A stretch of DNA of 64,000 nucleotides from Myxococcales bacterium (GTDB taxonomy: Bacteria > Myxococcota > Myxococcia > Myxococcales > Myxococcaceae), in contig JADLDB010000109.1 of the NCBI GenBank assembly GCA_020846875.1, forward strand, positions 1 to 64,000. The letters run 5' to 3'. The notes beneath the pieces were generated by a model that saw nothing but the letters and a program-made list of their open reading frames with translations, did no database searches and had not been told where the DNA came from. Position 1 is the first letter of the stretch, and every line of letters starts with the position of its first letter. This document shows, piece by piece, positions 16,736-26,275 of the stretch. The translations under genes were made by a program, and so were the position numbers.

Positions 16736-16763
16736 ATCCGCGGCGCCGCCGGGAGGACTCCTC

Positions 16764-17654
16764 ATGCAACTGGAATCGCTCAAGATGTTCGTAGACGTGG
16801 TGGAGACGGGCTCGTTCTCGCGGGCGGCGCAGTTGAACCACGTCACGCAGTCGGCGGTGAGCCAGCAGATCCGTGCGCTGGAGACGCGGTACGAGCAGCG
16901 GCTGCTCTCGCGCAGCGCCCGGCAGGTGACGCCGACGCCGGCGGGCGAGCGGCTCTTCCGCGGCTGCAAGGAGATCCTCTCGCGCTTCGCGGAGGTGGAG
17001 CAGGAGATCCGCGAGCAGGCCACGGAGGTGTCGGGCACCTGCACGGTGTCCAGCATCTACTCGGTGGGCCTGCACGAACTGCACTCGCTGCAGAAGGAGC
17101 TGCTGCGGGCGCACTCCAAGGTGAACCTGCGGCTCAACTACCGGCGCAGCGATCAGGTGTACGACGACGTGATCCTCGGAGCGGCGGATCTGGGCCTGGT
17201 GGCGTACCCGCAGGCGCGCGCGGGCGTGGACATCGTGCCCTTCCGCGAGGACAAGCTGGCGGTGGTGCTGCCGCCGGGCCACGCGCTGGCGTCGAAGGCG
17301 CGTCTGGCGATGAGCGCGCTCACCGGGCTGCCCTTCATCGCCTTCGATCGCGAGGCGCCTACCCGCAAGGGCATCGACAAGCTGTTCCGCGACAAGGGCG
17401 TGGAGCTGACGCCGGCGATGGAGATGGACAACGTGGAGACGATCAAGCGGGCCGTGGAGCTGGGCCTGGGCGTCTCGGTGCTGCCGGTGCCCACGGTGAA
17501 GCAGGAGCAGAGCCTGGGATCGCTGGTGGTGAAGCCCTTCGCCGAAGGCGCCTTCACCCGGCCGATCGGCATCCTGGTGCGCAAGGGGAAGTACTTGTCG
17601 CGCGCCAGCCAGGCGGTGCTGGACGCCTTCCAGCGCGCGGGCACCGAGGAGTAG
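16764..17654 (+). CDS. LysR-family transcriptional regulator
   Basis: This 296-residue protein has an N-terminal winged helix-turn-helix (about 1-60; GSFSRAAQLNHVTQSAVSQQ as the recognition part) and a periplasmic-binding-protein-like effector domain (about 90-290). GGGAGGA lies just upstream of the ATG. The domain closely follows CysL/CysB-like and aromatic-responsive members in pattern, but the ligand cannot be told. LysR proteins often control the divergent gene, here the DUF4139 protein, and themselves; the 100-base spacer has room for both. Confidence 0.87.
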   Translation: MQLESLKMFVDVVETGSFSRAAQLNHVTQSAVSQQIRALETRYEQRLLSRSARQVTPTPAGERLFRGCKEILSRFAEVEQEIREQATEVSGTCTVSSIYSVGLHELHSLQKELLRAHSKVNLRLNYRRSDQVYDDVILGAADLGLVAYPQARAGVDIVPFREDKLAVVLPPGHALASKARLAMSALTGLPFIAFDREAPTRKGIDKLFRDKGVELTPAMEMDNVETIKRAVELGLGVSVLPVPTVKQEQSLGSLVVKPFAEGAFTRPIGILVRKGKYLSRASQAVLDAFQRAGTEE

Positions 17655-17664
17655 GGCTGACGCT

Positions 17665-19089
17665 TCACGGATCCGGCGGCTCGACGTCCCTCACCGCCGG
17701 GGGCTTCTGCATGGCGCGCCGGTACAGGTCCAGCACCTGGTGCTCGGACACGCCCTCGAGGCCGGCCGGTCCGGGTTGGCACTCGCAGCTGATCCGCCCG
17801 CTGTGGAGATCGTGGGCGAAGGCGCACAGCCCGGGGCACTCGCGCATCGGCTCCTCCTCGTATAGCCCGAAGGTGAGGCCCGGGGCGGCGGCGAGGGTGG
17901 CCGCGCACTCCGGCATGGACTGGACGAGGCGATCCCAGGGGAAGGAATGCTGGGCGCTGCGGCCTCGATCCCCGGGCGGGAAGCTGAAGCCCACCCGGCA
18001 GCGGGACGACTCGGCGCCGGCCACGTCGAGGAGCAGCCGCGCGCCCTCGGGGAGCTGTCGCCACACGGTGGCGGTGGCGACCAGGGTGCCAGTGCCGTCG
18101 CGCCGGGTGTGAAGCTCGAAGCAGCGATCCTCCGCGGCACTGCCGGCGCGCTCGCACTGGGCCCGCGCTCCGGAGGTGAAGACGCGCGGCCGCCGCAGCA
18201 CCAGGAGGCCGGCCTTCAAGTCGACGGCCACGTCGAAGCGCCCCCAGACGTCTGCGCCGAGCAGCCCGGCCACGCCGTGCGGAGGAGCGCCGGGCTCCAG
18301 CTCGAGGATCCCGTCGGTGACGCCGAAGCCGGGGGACAGCTCCAGCGCCTCGAAGGCGACGCCGCTCAGGCGCTCCAGGGGCTCGGGGAGGACTCCGCCG
18401 TCGGAGACCAGGCCGTCGAGCAGCGCGCGGCCCAGGCGCAGGTCGGCGTCCTGCGCGGAGGCGACGAAGAGGCGGCTGCGCGCGTCGCGGGTCGACAGCA
18501 CCACGCTCCAGGTCACCACCCGCGGCCCCTGGGTGAGGCGGATCGGTAGCAGCGGCCAGTCGTGGGTGGGATCGCGGGTGAGGGTGAGCAACTGAGCCTC
18601 GACGCCCTGGGCCTGCACCTCGGCTTCCCAGGCGGCCTTGGACTGCGAGGGACGGAACGTGAGTTCCCGGCGGGCGGGCGAGACGTCGATGATCAGCGCG
18701 CCGAGGACGTCCTGCCCCAGCACCACCACGCAGCCCTTCCCGCCGGCCAGCGCCGCGTCGAAGGACCGAAAGCGCACGCCCCCCAGGGTGAGGCCGTTGA
18801 CCCGGCTGACGGGGAAGCTCTCGGTCGGCCCCAGCGGGTCCTCGACGTCCACGTGGGCCACCACGCGCTTCTCGTCCAGGCAGAAGGGCGTGACGAAGGA
18901 GATGGGCGCGGTGACGTCGAGCTGCACGTCGGCGTCCACCTCGCCCACCTTGCCCTCGAGCCACAGGCGCAGGCCCGGGCCGGGCTTGAGCGGCAGGGTG
19001 AGGCCCGCGAGCGAGTCCACCGTCGGCAGGGCCGGCGCGCGCGTACAGCCGGCAAGGGCGAGGAGCGCCAGCAGGGCGGGGCGTCGCAT
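17665..19089 (-). CDS. Lipoprotein with retropepsin-like (degenerate aspartyl protease) fold
   Basis: The product is 474 residues. The lipobox LALAGC lipidates Cys15. Two repeats of pepsin-like pattern follow: QLDVTAPISFV with VVLGQDVLGALIIDV, then LFVASAQDADLRLG with VAGLLGADVWGRFDVAVDL. The active-site D-T/S-G triplets are not kept (DVT, and no clear second one), so proteolysis is doubtful. The C-terminus (about 380-470) has several Cys, including CPGLCAFAHDLHSGRISCEC. It is convergent with the LysR gene and downstream of the LolA-like gene on the same strand (44 bases), so probably in the same transcript. Confidence 0.65.
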   Translation of the reverse strand: MRRPALLALLALAGCTRAPALPTVDSLAGLTLPLKPGPGLRLWLEGKVGEVDADVQLDVTAPISFVTPFCLDEKRVVAHVDVEDPLGPTESFPVSRVNGLTLGGVRFRSFDAALAGGKGCVVVLGQDVLGALIIDVSPARRELTFRPSQSKAAWEAEVQAQGVEAQLLTLTRDPTHDWPLLPIRLTQGPRVVTWSVVLSTRDARSRLFVASAQDADLRLGRALLDGLVSDGGVLPEPLERLSGVAFEALELSPGFGVTDGILELEPGAPPHGVAGLLGADVWGRFDVAVDLKAGLLVLRRPRVFTSGARAQCERAGSAAEDRCFELHTRRDGTGTLVATATVWRQLPEGARLLLDVAGAESSRCRVGFSFPPGDRGRSAQHSFPWDRLVQSMPECAATLAAAPGLTFGLYEEEPMRECPGLCAFAHDLHSGRISCECQPGPAGLEGVSEHQVLDLYRRAMQKPPAVRDVEPPDP

Positions 19090-19133
19090 CACCCGGGCAG
19101 CGTAGCGCGGCCCGCGCGAGGCGGGCGCCTGCC

Positions 19134-20054
19134 TCACTGCTTCGGCAGGAAGTCCTGCACCTGCGTGCCCGGCGGCGGGGCCAGCTTGAAGGTCTTCTCG
19201 TCGACGCCGGTGTTGGTGACCATCTCCAGGAAGGTGATGGCGTTCTCGCTGCCGTCGGGATCGATGACGATGCTGCGGATCACCTGGGCTGACTTTGGAT
19301 CGACCTCCAGCTTCACCCGCTTGAAGCGGGGATCCGGCACCAGCGGGGTGAGCTCCAGCAGCGTGCCCTTGCAGTCCTTGCAGGCCACGGTGGCGATGGA
19401 GAACTCGTCGGCCAGCTTCCCCTGCCCCCAGAGGAAGGTGACGGAGGCGGACAGTTGGTTGGTGGAGATCGCCGCGCGGGTGAGCAGCTTCGCGCCAGGA
19501 TCGAAGGCGTACACGCGATCGCCGGCGAGGACGAAGGTGCGCGGCGAAGGCTTGCCGTCCTGCGTCTCGTACTCCCAGCGCATCAGCGCCGGCTTCTTGT
19601 ACGTCACCTTCCCCGAGGACTTCGAGACGCGCTTGAAGGTCTTGTACGTGTAGACCTGCTGGAAGGAGGCGCTGAAGTCCTGGGTCTTCTCGTAGAAGGC
19701 CTGCATCCGGTCGACCAGGTCCTTCACCTCGGGGGCCATGGGCCGGGGCGACGCCTTCGCCACGCCCGCATCGGGTGCGCCCACCGCCGTGCCGGCGTCC
19801 ACCGGCTTCGCGGGGGCCGGGGACTTCGTGGGAGCCGGGCCTGCGTCCTGGGCCTTCGCCGCGGCCTCGTCCGCTGGCTTCGCGCCCGCGTCCACCGGCT
19901 GCGCCACCTTCACGCCCGCGTCCGTCGCCTTCGCCGCCTTCGCCGCCGAGAGGATCACGTTGTCCTTCGCCTGGGCCTCGGACAGCCCCGGGTGCTCCGG
20001 CGTCGCGCACGTCAGGAGGGAAAGCGCCGCGGCCATCACCAGGTTCTCGATCAT
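19134..20054 (-). CDS. LolA-like outer-membrane lipoprotein carrier protein
   Basis: The product is 306 residues. A possible lipobox (LSLLTC, Cys16) is followed by an Ala/Lys linker with repeated DAG triplets (about 40-115). The LolA-like domain covers about 115-306: FYEKTQDFSASFQQVYTYK at its start, GKVTYKKPALMRWEY and VYAFDPGAKLLTRA inside. LolA chaperones lipoproteins across the periplasm. Standard LolA is soluble with a simple signal peptide; a long linker and possible lipid anchor are additions here. GGACGC lies upstream of the ATG. It follows trmH on the same strand. Confidence 0.75.
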   Translation of the reverse strand: MIENLVMAAALSLLTCATPEHPGLSEAQAKDNVILSAAKAAKATDAGVKVAQPVDAGAKPADEAAAKAQDAGPAPTKSPAPAKPVDAGTAVGAPDAGVAKASPRPMAPEVKDLVDRMQAFYEKTQDFSASFQQVYTYKTFKRVSKSSGKVTYKKPALMRWEYETQDGKPSPRTFVLAGDRVYAFDPGAKLLTRAAISTNQLSASVTFLWGQGKLADEFSIATVACKDCKGTLLELTPLVPDPRFKRVKLEVDPKSAQVIRSIVIDPDGSENAITFLEMVTNTGVDEKTFKLAPPPGTQVQDFLPKQ

Positions 20055-20098
20055 GTGCGTCCTTTCAGTCCCACCGACGGACGGTAGGCCTCCCGGCT

Positions 20099-20770
20099 TC
20101 ACCGGTTGCGGTACAGGCGCCCCCGCTGCTTCACCGAGCGCAGTTGGAACTGCTCGCGCAGCTCGCGCGTCTCCTCGGGGCCGAGGTCGCCGCTCCTGCC
20201 CAGGTGCTCGAGCCGCCACGCCACCGCCCGGGTGATGCACGCGCTGGCCGCCGCGGAGATGTTCATCGACTGGGTGAAGCCCCGCATGGGGATCCAGAAG
20301 GTGCCGTCGCACTGCGAGTGCACGTCTTCGGACACGCCGAAGCGCTCGTTGCCGAACACCAGCGCCACCTTCTGGTCGAAGCGCAGCTCGAAGAGGCTGG
20401 TGGCCCCCTCACGGATCGCCGAGGCCAGCACCCGGTAGCCGCGCGCGTGCAGTGCCTCCACGCAGGTGGAGAAGTCCCGGTACAGGTGCAGATCGAGCCA
20501 CTTGTCGCAGCCCTGGGTGACGGTGCCGTTGGGCCGGAAGGGCGCGTCCGGGTTGCGGATCACGTGCACGTCCTGCAGCCCCATCGCCTCGCAGGTGCGC
20601 AGCACCGCGGCCATGTTGAAGGTGTCTTCCAGGCGATCGAGCACCACCGTCACGGTGCGCGTCCGGTGGGCCAGCACCTGCTCGATGCGCTCCTTGCGGG
20701 CGTCCAGCAGCAGCTCGGCCGGCGCCGGGCGGCGCTCGTGGGGCTCGTACCGGGGACCTCCGCCGGACAT
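20099..20770 (-). CDS. SpoU-class tRNA/rRNA ribose 2'-O-methyltransferase (TrmH-like)
   Basis: The 223-residue protein has all three SPOUT motifs: FNMAAVLRTCEAMG (motif 1, with the Asn and Arg), VALVFGNERFGVSE (motif 2) and IPMRGFTQSMNISAAASACI (motif 3). The basic C-terminal helix (about 185-223) is typical of TrmH, which methylates Gm18 of tRNA. It begins 3 bases after the obg stop on the same strand and so probably shares the rplU promoter. TrmH itself is the best guess; another SpoU member is possible. Confidence 0.85.
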   Translation of the reverse strand: MSGGGPRYEPHERRPAPAELLLDARKERIEQVLAHRTRTVTVVLDRLEDTFNMAAVLRTCEAMGLQDVHVIRNPDAPFRPNGTVTQGCDKWLDLHLYRDFSTCVEALHARGYRVLASAIREGATSLFELRFDQKVALVFGNERFGVSEDVHSQCDGTFWIPMRGFTQSMNISAAASACITRAVAWRLEHLGRSGDLGPEETRELREQFQLRSVKQRGRLYRNR

Positions 20771-20773
20771 CTG

Positions 20774-22024
<1,251 letters not shown>

Positions 22025-22075
22025 TCACGAGGTCCCCTGCGACGCGCGGCGGCCCGTACGGCGCGACGCTGGTGC

Positions 22076-22336
22076 TCAGCCCTCGGCCGGGTAGACCGAG
22101 ACCTTCTTGCGCGTCTTGTCCTTGCGCTCGAACTTCACCTGGCCGTCGATGGTCGCGAACAGCGTGTGATCGCGGCCCACCTTCACGTTGCGGCCCGGGT
22201 GGATCACCGTGCCGAGCTGGCGAACGATGATGCTGCCGGCGGTGACGAACTCGCCGCCGAACACCTTGGTGCCGCGCCGCTGCGAGTTGGAGTCGCGGCC
22301 GTTGCGCGAGCTGCCCTGTCCTTTTTTGTGTGCCAT
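22076..22336 (-). CDS. rpmA: 50S ribosomal protein L27
   Basis: The 86-residue protein starts [20 protein letters not shown], the conserved L27 N-terminus that reaches the peptidyl transferase centre. It has no Firmicute-type cleaved extension. [19 protein letters not shown] follows as usual. A good ribosome site (GAGGTCTC/GACAGCC region) lies upstream. It follows rplU by 16 bases. Confidence 0.97.
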   Translation of the reverse strand: MAHKKGQGSSRNGRDSNSQRRGTKVFGGEFVTAGSIIVRQLGTVIHPGRNVKVGRDHTLFATIDGQVKFERKDKTRKKVSVYPAEG

Positions 22337-22352
22337 GGCTGTCGAGACCTCT

Positions 22353-22661
22353 TCAGGCGGAGATGGAGGTGATCTTCACCTCGGTGAACGGCTGCCGGTG
22401 ACCGCGGCTGCGCGTCCACCCTTCCTTCTCCTTGCGGAAGTGCAGCACGCGCCGGGCCTTGGCCTGGCGCAGGATCTTCCCGGTCACCTTCGCGCCCGAG
22501 ACGGTCGGCTTGCCGACCTTGATCGCCTCGGTGCCACCCACCATCAGCACCTCGTCGAACTTCACGTCGGCGCCGGCATCGCCCTTGATGAGCTCGATGC
22601 GCAGGATGTCTCCCTCGGCGACGCGGTACTGCTTGCCACCTGTCCGAATGACGGCGTACAT
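22353..22661 (-). CDS. rplU: 50S ribosomal protein L21
   Basis: The 102-residue protein starts [18 protein letters not shown], the L21 signature, and ends with the 23S-binding [17 protein letters not shown] stretch. GAAGGGAT lies 7 bases before the ATG. It is the first gene of rplU-rpmA-obg-trmH, with a promoter candidate at 22731-22759. Confidence 0.97.
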   Translation of the reverse strand: MYAVIRTGGKQYRVAEGDILRIELIKGDAGADVKFDEVLMVGGTEAIKVGKPTVSGAKVTGKILRQAKARRVLHFRKEKEGWTRSRGHRQPFTEVKITSISA

Positions 22662-22730
22662 CGTGGTATCCCTTCGGTTTCGTTCGAGAATCGTTCCGGG
22701 AGCCTTGGGTAAGGGCCGGAAAGGACAGCC

Positions 22731-22759
22731 CGCATACGCGATGTGGGAGGCCCGGTCAA
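22731..22759 (-). promoter_or_regulatory. Probable sigma-70 promoter of rplU-rpmA-obg
   Basis: On the minus strand TTGACC (22759-22754) and TATGCG (22736-22731) are separated by exactly 17 bases. The -35 matches five of six consensus bases. Transcription would start near 22724, giving a leader of about 60 bases before rplU. Confidence 0.5.
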
Positions 22760-22772
22760 GCCGAGGCCAGCT

Positions 22773-23393
22773 TCAGCGGCCGGCCATCCATTCCTGGAGC
22801 GCGGGGACGGTCTTCGAGGCCCAGCCGCGGCTCATCCGCTCGGTGACGAAGGCCTGCACGAGCGCGTCGAGGAGGTGGGAGAGGCGCCCGGCCAACTCCA
22901 GCCGCTCGGTGATCCGCTCGCCCTCCTCTTCCTGGATCAGCGCGGGCAGCTTCGCGCCCTTGACGTCGAAGGTCTCGGCGTCGACGCCCACGTCGTACTG
23001 CTGCTCGCCGTGGGTGAGCTGCAGCCGGGCGCCGTGCACCAGCAGGCCTTTGGCCAGCGCTGCGCGGACCAGCGGGGAATACGGACTGGTGACGCCCTTC
23101 ACGGACAGCTCGGTGACGTCGCCTGCCCCCGCGCGCAGCACCAGGCGTCCGTGGAAGACAACGGACAGCGGTTGCTCGTCCACGGAGGTGATGGGCTCGG
23201 TGGACTCGCTCTTCCAGAGCAGCCAGGTGAGGCACTCGCGCCCCAGCCAGGTGCGGCCGCGCAGGAGCGCCTCGCGGGCCTTCGCCTGCTCGACCTCGGA
23301 GGGATCGAGCTCCTCTTTTCCCGACGCGCCGTCCACGCCCGTCTCGCCGCGCAGGAAACGGGCCTCGGCGCGGGCTGCCTGCCGCGAGGCCAT
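22773..23393 (-). CDS. RdgC-like protein, probable C-terminal half (split gene)
   Basis: The product is 206 residues. It contains TWLGRECLTWLLWKSE, a motif I associate with long RdgC-like proteins, followed by strands (VVFHGRLVLRAGAGDVTEL) and a C-terminal helix (RLSHLLDALVQAFVTERMSRGW). Its ATG overlaps the TGA of the RdgC-like gene in TGATG, so the two are translationally coupled. Together they could form one RdgC-type DNA-binding unit from two chains. The identity rests on context and motif memory; a coupled but unrelated partner is possible. Confidence 0.55.
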   Translation of the reverse strand: MASRQAARAEARFLRGETGVDGASGKEELDPSEVEQAKAREALLRGRTWLGRECLTWLLWKSESTEPITSVDEQPLSVVFHGRLVLRAGAGDVTELSVKGVTSPYSPLVRAALAKGLLVHGARLQLTHGEQQYDVGVDAETFDVKGAKLPALIQEEEGERITERLELAGRLSHLLDALVQAFVTERMSRGWASKTVPALQEWMAGR

Positions 23394-23992
23394 CACGCCA
23401 CCTCTCCGAAGAGCGCCGGCGTAGGCGACAGCGCGTCCAGCTTCGCCTCGTCGACGAAGGCCGCGGGGACGCGCGGCCGGAGCGTCACGTCCAGCGCGTC
23501 CTCCAGCACCGCCTGCACCTCCTCCACCACCGGGCGGCTGGTGGCCCAGACGAACAGCTCCCTGGCGGTGAGATCGACGCTCACCTCGTGCACCTTCGTG
23601 GACGGCTCCAGCTTCCCGCGCAGCGCCCGGCGGATGGTGTCCTTCTGCTCGCTCTTCTCCCGCCGTCCCGGCTTGCGGCCGTTCTTCGACTCGAAGGCCT
23701 GCGTCCACTGGAAGAGCTGCGTGCGCACCTGGCCCGACGACACCTTCAGCTTGTCCACCCGCCAGGCGAACAGCGCGTGCATGCCGTGGAAGAGCGCGCC
23801 GGCCTCGAAGTCGGTGCGCTCCGGGGCCTCCAGCTCCACGAAGCCGGCGGAGCGCTCTTCATCGCCCTTCACGTCGATGGGCTCGAAGGCCTTCTTGCGC
23901 AAGGCGCCCTGGAGCCAGCGCTTTACGTCCTTCGGGACGGAGCCCTGCACCAGGAAGCGCGCGAAGTTCACACTGCCACGGCGGATCGGCAT
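23393..23992 (-). CDS. RdgC-like recombination-associated protein, N-terminal type
   Basis: The product is 199 residues, against about 300 for E. coli RdgC. The N-terminus (SVNFARFLVQGSVPKDVKRW then SAGFVELEAPERTDFE) and the middle (RALRGKLEPSTKVHEVSVDL, FVWATSRPVVEEVQAVLEDA) follow the RdgC pattern: strands, the Lys-rich central helix (GRKPGRREKSEQKDTIRR), then the ferredoxin-like part. RdgC is a ring-forming dsDNA-binding protein that limits RecA. The missing C-terminal region seems to be supplied by the next, overlapping gene. It is divergent from the epimerase gene. Confidence 0.6.
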   Translation of the reverse strand: MPIRRGSVNFARFLVQGSVPKDVKRWLQGALRKKAFEPIDVKGDEERSAGFVELEAPERTDFEAGALFHGMHALFAWRVDKLKVSSGQVRTQLFQWTQAFESKNGRKPGRREKSEQKDTIRRALRGKLEPSTKVHEVSVDLTARELFVWATSRPVVEEVQAVLEDALDVTLRPRVPAAFVDEAKLDALSPTPALFGEVA

Positions 23993-24071
23993 GCGGCGCG
24001 CCTAGCAGGTTTCCCGGCGCGTGCGATCACCGTTGAGTGTGGCCTCGGCCGCGGCAAGGATGCGCTTCCCC

Positions 24072-25151
24072 ATGCGCTCCGTGGTCATCGACAGCGTCGT
24101 CTCGCGCACGCTGTCCGTGCCGACCGCTGAACCCTTCGTGATCGCCACCGGGCAGGTGCAGGCCACGCGCTCGGTGCTGGTAGAGGTGGTGCTGGAGGAT
24201 CTGGGCGACAGGCGGACGTCGAAGGGGCTGGGCGAGGGCTCGTGCTTCCCGCCGGTGACGCGGGAGGATCAACCCGAGGCGCTGGACGGCCTTCACCGCG
24301 CGGCGCCGATGCTGCTGGGGGCGAAGGTGACCAGCCTCCTGCAGCTCCACTCGCTTCTGGACGGCGCGCTGGGTGACTTGCCGGTGGCTCGCGCGGCGCT
24401 GGAGGTCGCCTGCCTCGACGGGCTGGCCCGCCTGGACGCGGCGCCGCTGTACCAATGGCTGGAGGGGGACGACGGCGCGGCCTCTCCGCTGGAGACAGAC
24501 GTGACGATCCCGCTGCTCGCTCCAGAGCGGATGGCCGCGCTGGCGGCCGAGTGGTGGGGCCGCGGCTTCCGCGCGCTCAAGGTGAAGGTGGGAAAGCGCC
24601 TCGAGGACGACTTGAAGGCCCTGGAGGCGATGGTGAAGGCCGCGCCCCAGGCCCGCTTCCGGCCCGACGCGAACGGCGGCTTGTCGGTAGAGCAGGCGCT
24701 GGCCTTCCTGACCGCGGCCCGGACCCTGGGCGCACACGTGGAGTGCTTCGAGCAGCCGTGCGCCACGAAGGTCGAGCTGGAAGAGCTGGCGCGGCGGACG
24801 GACGTGCCTATCGTCGCCGACGAGTCGGTGAAGCAGGCGGCGGATCTCGAAGGTCTCGCGGTGGACGGGGTGAACTTGAAGATCGCCAAGTCCGGGAGCC
24901 TGTTGCGCGCCCGCGACATTGGCCTGCTCGCGCGCGCTCGCGGCCTGAAGGTGATGGTGGGCGGCATGGTGGAGACGCGCCTGGGGATGACGGCGGCGGC
25001 GCACCTCGCCGCGTCGCTGGGCGGGGTCGACTACGCCGATCTCGACACGGCTTTTCTGCTCACCAGCGATCCCTTCCGCGGCGGGTACGTGGCCACGGGA
25101 GCCCAGCTGGCGCTGCCCGACGCGCCGGGCCTGGGCCTCGCGCTTTCTTGA
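24072..25151 (+). CDS. Enolase-superfamily dipeptide epimerase
   Basis: The product is about 359 residues. The muconate-lactonising/dipeptide epimerase residues are in place: KVKVGK (KxK bases) near 180, DANGG and VECFEQP for metal binding, VADESVK, and the opposite base Lys in LKIAKSGS. The C-terminal YADLDT supplies the DxD that contacts the dipeptide amino group in Ala-Glu epimerases. The enzyme probably epimerises L-Ala-D/L-Glu-like dipeptides in murein recycling. The ATG at 24072 fits the family N-terminus; ATG 24060 and GTG 24021 in frame are alternatives. A short gap leads into two small membrane genes. Confidence 0.82.
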   Translation: MRSVVIDSVVSRTLSVPTAEPFVIATGQVQATRSVLVEVVLEDLGDRRTSKGLGEGSCFPPVTREDQPEALDGLHRAAPMLLGAKVTSLLQLHSLLDGALGDLPVARAALEVACLDGLARLDAAPLYQWLEGDDGAASPLETDVTIPLLAPERMAALAAEWWGRGFRALKVKVGKRLEDDLKALEAMVKAAPQARFRPDANGGLSVEQALAFLTAARTLGAHVECFEQPCATKVELEELARRTDVPIVADESVKQAADLEGLAVDGVNLKIAKSGSLLRARDIGLLARARGLKVMVGGMVETRLGMTAAAHLAASLGGVDYADLDTAFLLTSDPFRGGYVATGAQLALPDAPGLGLALS

Positions 25152-25161
25152 GAGGAGACGC

Positions 25162-25539
25162 ATGGAGCTCATTCGCAACGCGGGCCTGCCCGGGATCCTG
25201 GTGGTGCTGCTGGGGCTGGGCGGGGTGGTGATGCTGGCGTTGACCGCCGCGATGGTGGCGGGCTCGAAGCCGCGGCAGGCGTTGGTGTTCGCCGGCCTGA
25301 TGATGGCCTTCGGCTCGGCGGCGCTGCTGGTCGGCGCGGCGGGGCGGACGTCGGGGCGGATCAACACCTTCATGGCCGTCGCCCACGCGAAGGCCAACCA
25401 GCGGGAGCGGCTGATCGAGCTCGGCTTCGAGGAGGCGAACGCGTCCATCTACCTGGGAGCCGGCTTCGGCCTGCCGTTGCTGCTGCTGGGCGCGGCGGCG
25501 ACGGCGCTGCAATTGACGCGCGGTGGAGGGCAGCGGTGA
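25162..25539 (+). CDS. Small membrane protein (three helices), unknown
   Basis: The product is 125 residues with hydrophobic segments at about 9-33, 40-60 and 96-118. A charged cytoplasmic-type stretch (AHAKANQRERLIELGFEEA) sits between the second and third. GAGAGGAG precedes the ATG, 10 bases after the epimerase stop. Its TGA overlaps the next ATG. No family recognised; co-transcription with the epimerase and the next two genes is likely. Confidence 0.65.
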   Translation: MELIRNAGLPGILVVLLGLGGVVMLALTAAMVAGSKPRQALVFAGLMMAFGSAALLVGAAGRTSGRINTFMAVAHAKANQRERLIELGFEEANASIYLGAGFGLPLLLLGAAATALQLTRGGGQR

Positions 25540-25937
25540 TGTCCGCGATGGCCGAGATGTTCCAGGCAGGTGGTTGGTGGATGTACCCCCTCATGCTGCT
25601 CGGCTGCGCGCTGGTGCCGCTGTCCATCGTCCTCGTCTCGCTCGGCGTGGCGTCGAAGGAGCGGAACGCGGTGATGTTCTCGTTGATCCTGCTGGTGGCG
25701 GGGATCACCCCGGCGATGCTGGGCGCGGTCGCCCAGATGATGTCGATGCGCGCAGCCGAGGAGGCGATCGTCCACGCCAACCCGGCGGACGCGGCGACCA
25801 TCCGCGCGGCGTCGCTGAGCGAGTCGCTGACCACCGTGCTCTTCGGCTTGCCGCTGTCGGTGATCCCCGTCTTCTGCGGCTTCGTGTTACTGGGTGTCGG
25901 CCTGAGCCGCCTGCCCCGCTTCGAGGAGAGGACATGA
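25539..25937 (+). CDS. Small membrane protein, weakly MotA/TolQ/ExbB-like
   Basis: The product is 132 residues. The N-terminal AGGWWMYPLMLLGCALVPLS resembles the first helix of ExbB/TolQ proteins (GGxxMYPLLxxS). Two further helices lie at about 45-70 and 95-125. It is too short for a full proton channel and lacks the later family helices, so the match may be superficial. The ATG overlaps the preceding TGA; a GTG three bases upstream is in frame. It overlaps the next gene by 4 bases, so a four-gene coupled operon is likely. Confidence 0.62.
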   Translation: MSAMAEMFQAGGWWMYPLMLLGCALVPLSIVLVSLGVASKERNAVMFSLILLVAGITPAMLGAVAQMMSMRAAEEAIVHANPADAATIRAASLSESLTTVLFGLPLSVIPVFCGFVLLGVGLSRLPRFEERT

Positions 25938-26275
25938 CCAGGAACCTGCTGCTCTTCACTGCGCTCGTCGGCTCGGCGGCGTGGGCCGACGTGGGGCCGC
26001 CTCCGCCGAAGTGCCAGGTGCCGGGGACGTGCGTGACGTGCACCAGCGAGGCCGGCGATCCGGACGCGGGCTCGGGGTGTCGCGCGGGAGCCGCCGACGC
26101 GGGGCTGCTCAAGCAGGAGTGCACCGATCGCTCGGGCGCGTTCACCAGCGAGTACTTCTGTCCGTCGGGGACGACCGCGACCCGGCCGGGCTGTGGCTGC
26201 GCGGCGGTGGACGCGCCTCTGGCGGTCGCGCTCTTTGGGCTGATCCGCCTGCTGCGACGGCGCTCAGCGCGGTAG
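25934..26275 (+). CDS. Exported protein with MYXO-CTERM-type sorting tail
   Basis: The product is 113 residues. A signal peptide (MTRNLLLFTALVGSAAWA) is followed by a Cys-rich core (eight or more Cys), then GCGCAAVDAPLAVALFGLIR and LLRRRSAR. Cys motif, hydrophobic helix and Arg cluster at the very end are the MYXO-CTERM layout, thought to be processed for surface display by a dedicated protease in myxobacteria. The core has no recognised domain. The start overlaps the preceding gene (ATGA-like), so it is coupled to the small membrane proteins. Confidence 0.7.
   Translation: MTRNLLLFTALVGSAAWADVGPPPPKCQVPGTCVTCTSEAGDPDAGSGCRAGAADAGLLKQECTDRSGAFTSEYFCPSGTTATRPGCGCAAVDAPLAVALFGLIRLLRRRSAR

Noticed and set aside
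24021-24071. GTG start for the epimerase
   Set aside because: It would add 17 residues that are not part of the family N-terminus and overlap nothing; ATG 24072 or 24060 fits better.
25539-25937. An ExbB/TolQ proton channel subunit
   Set aside because: Only the first helix resembles the family; length and later helices do not fit, and no ExbD/TolR partner is adjacent.
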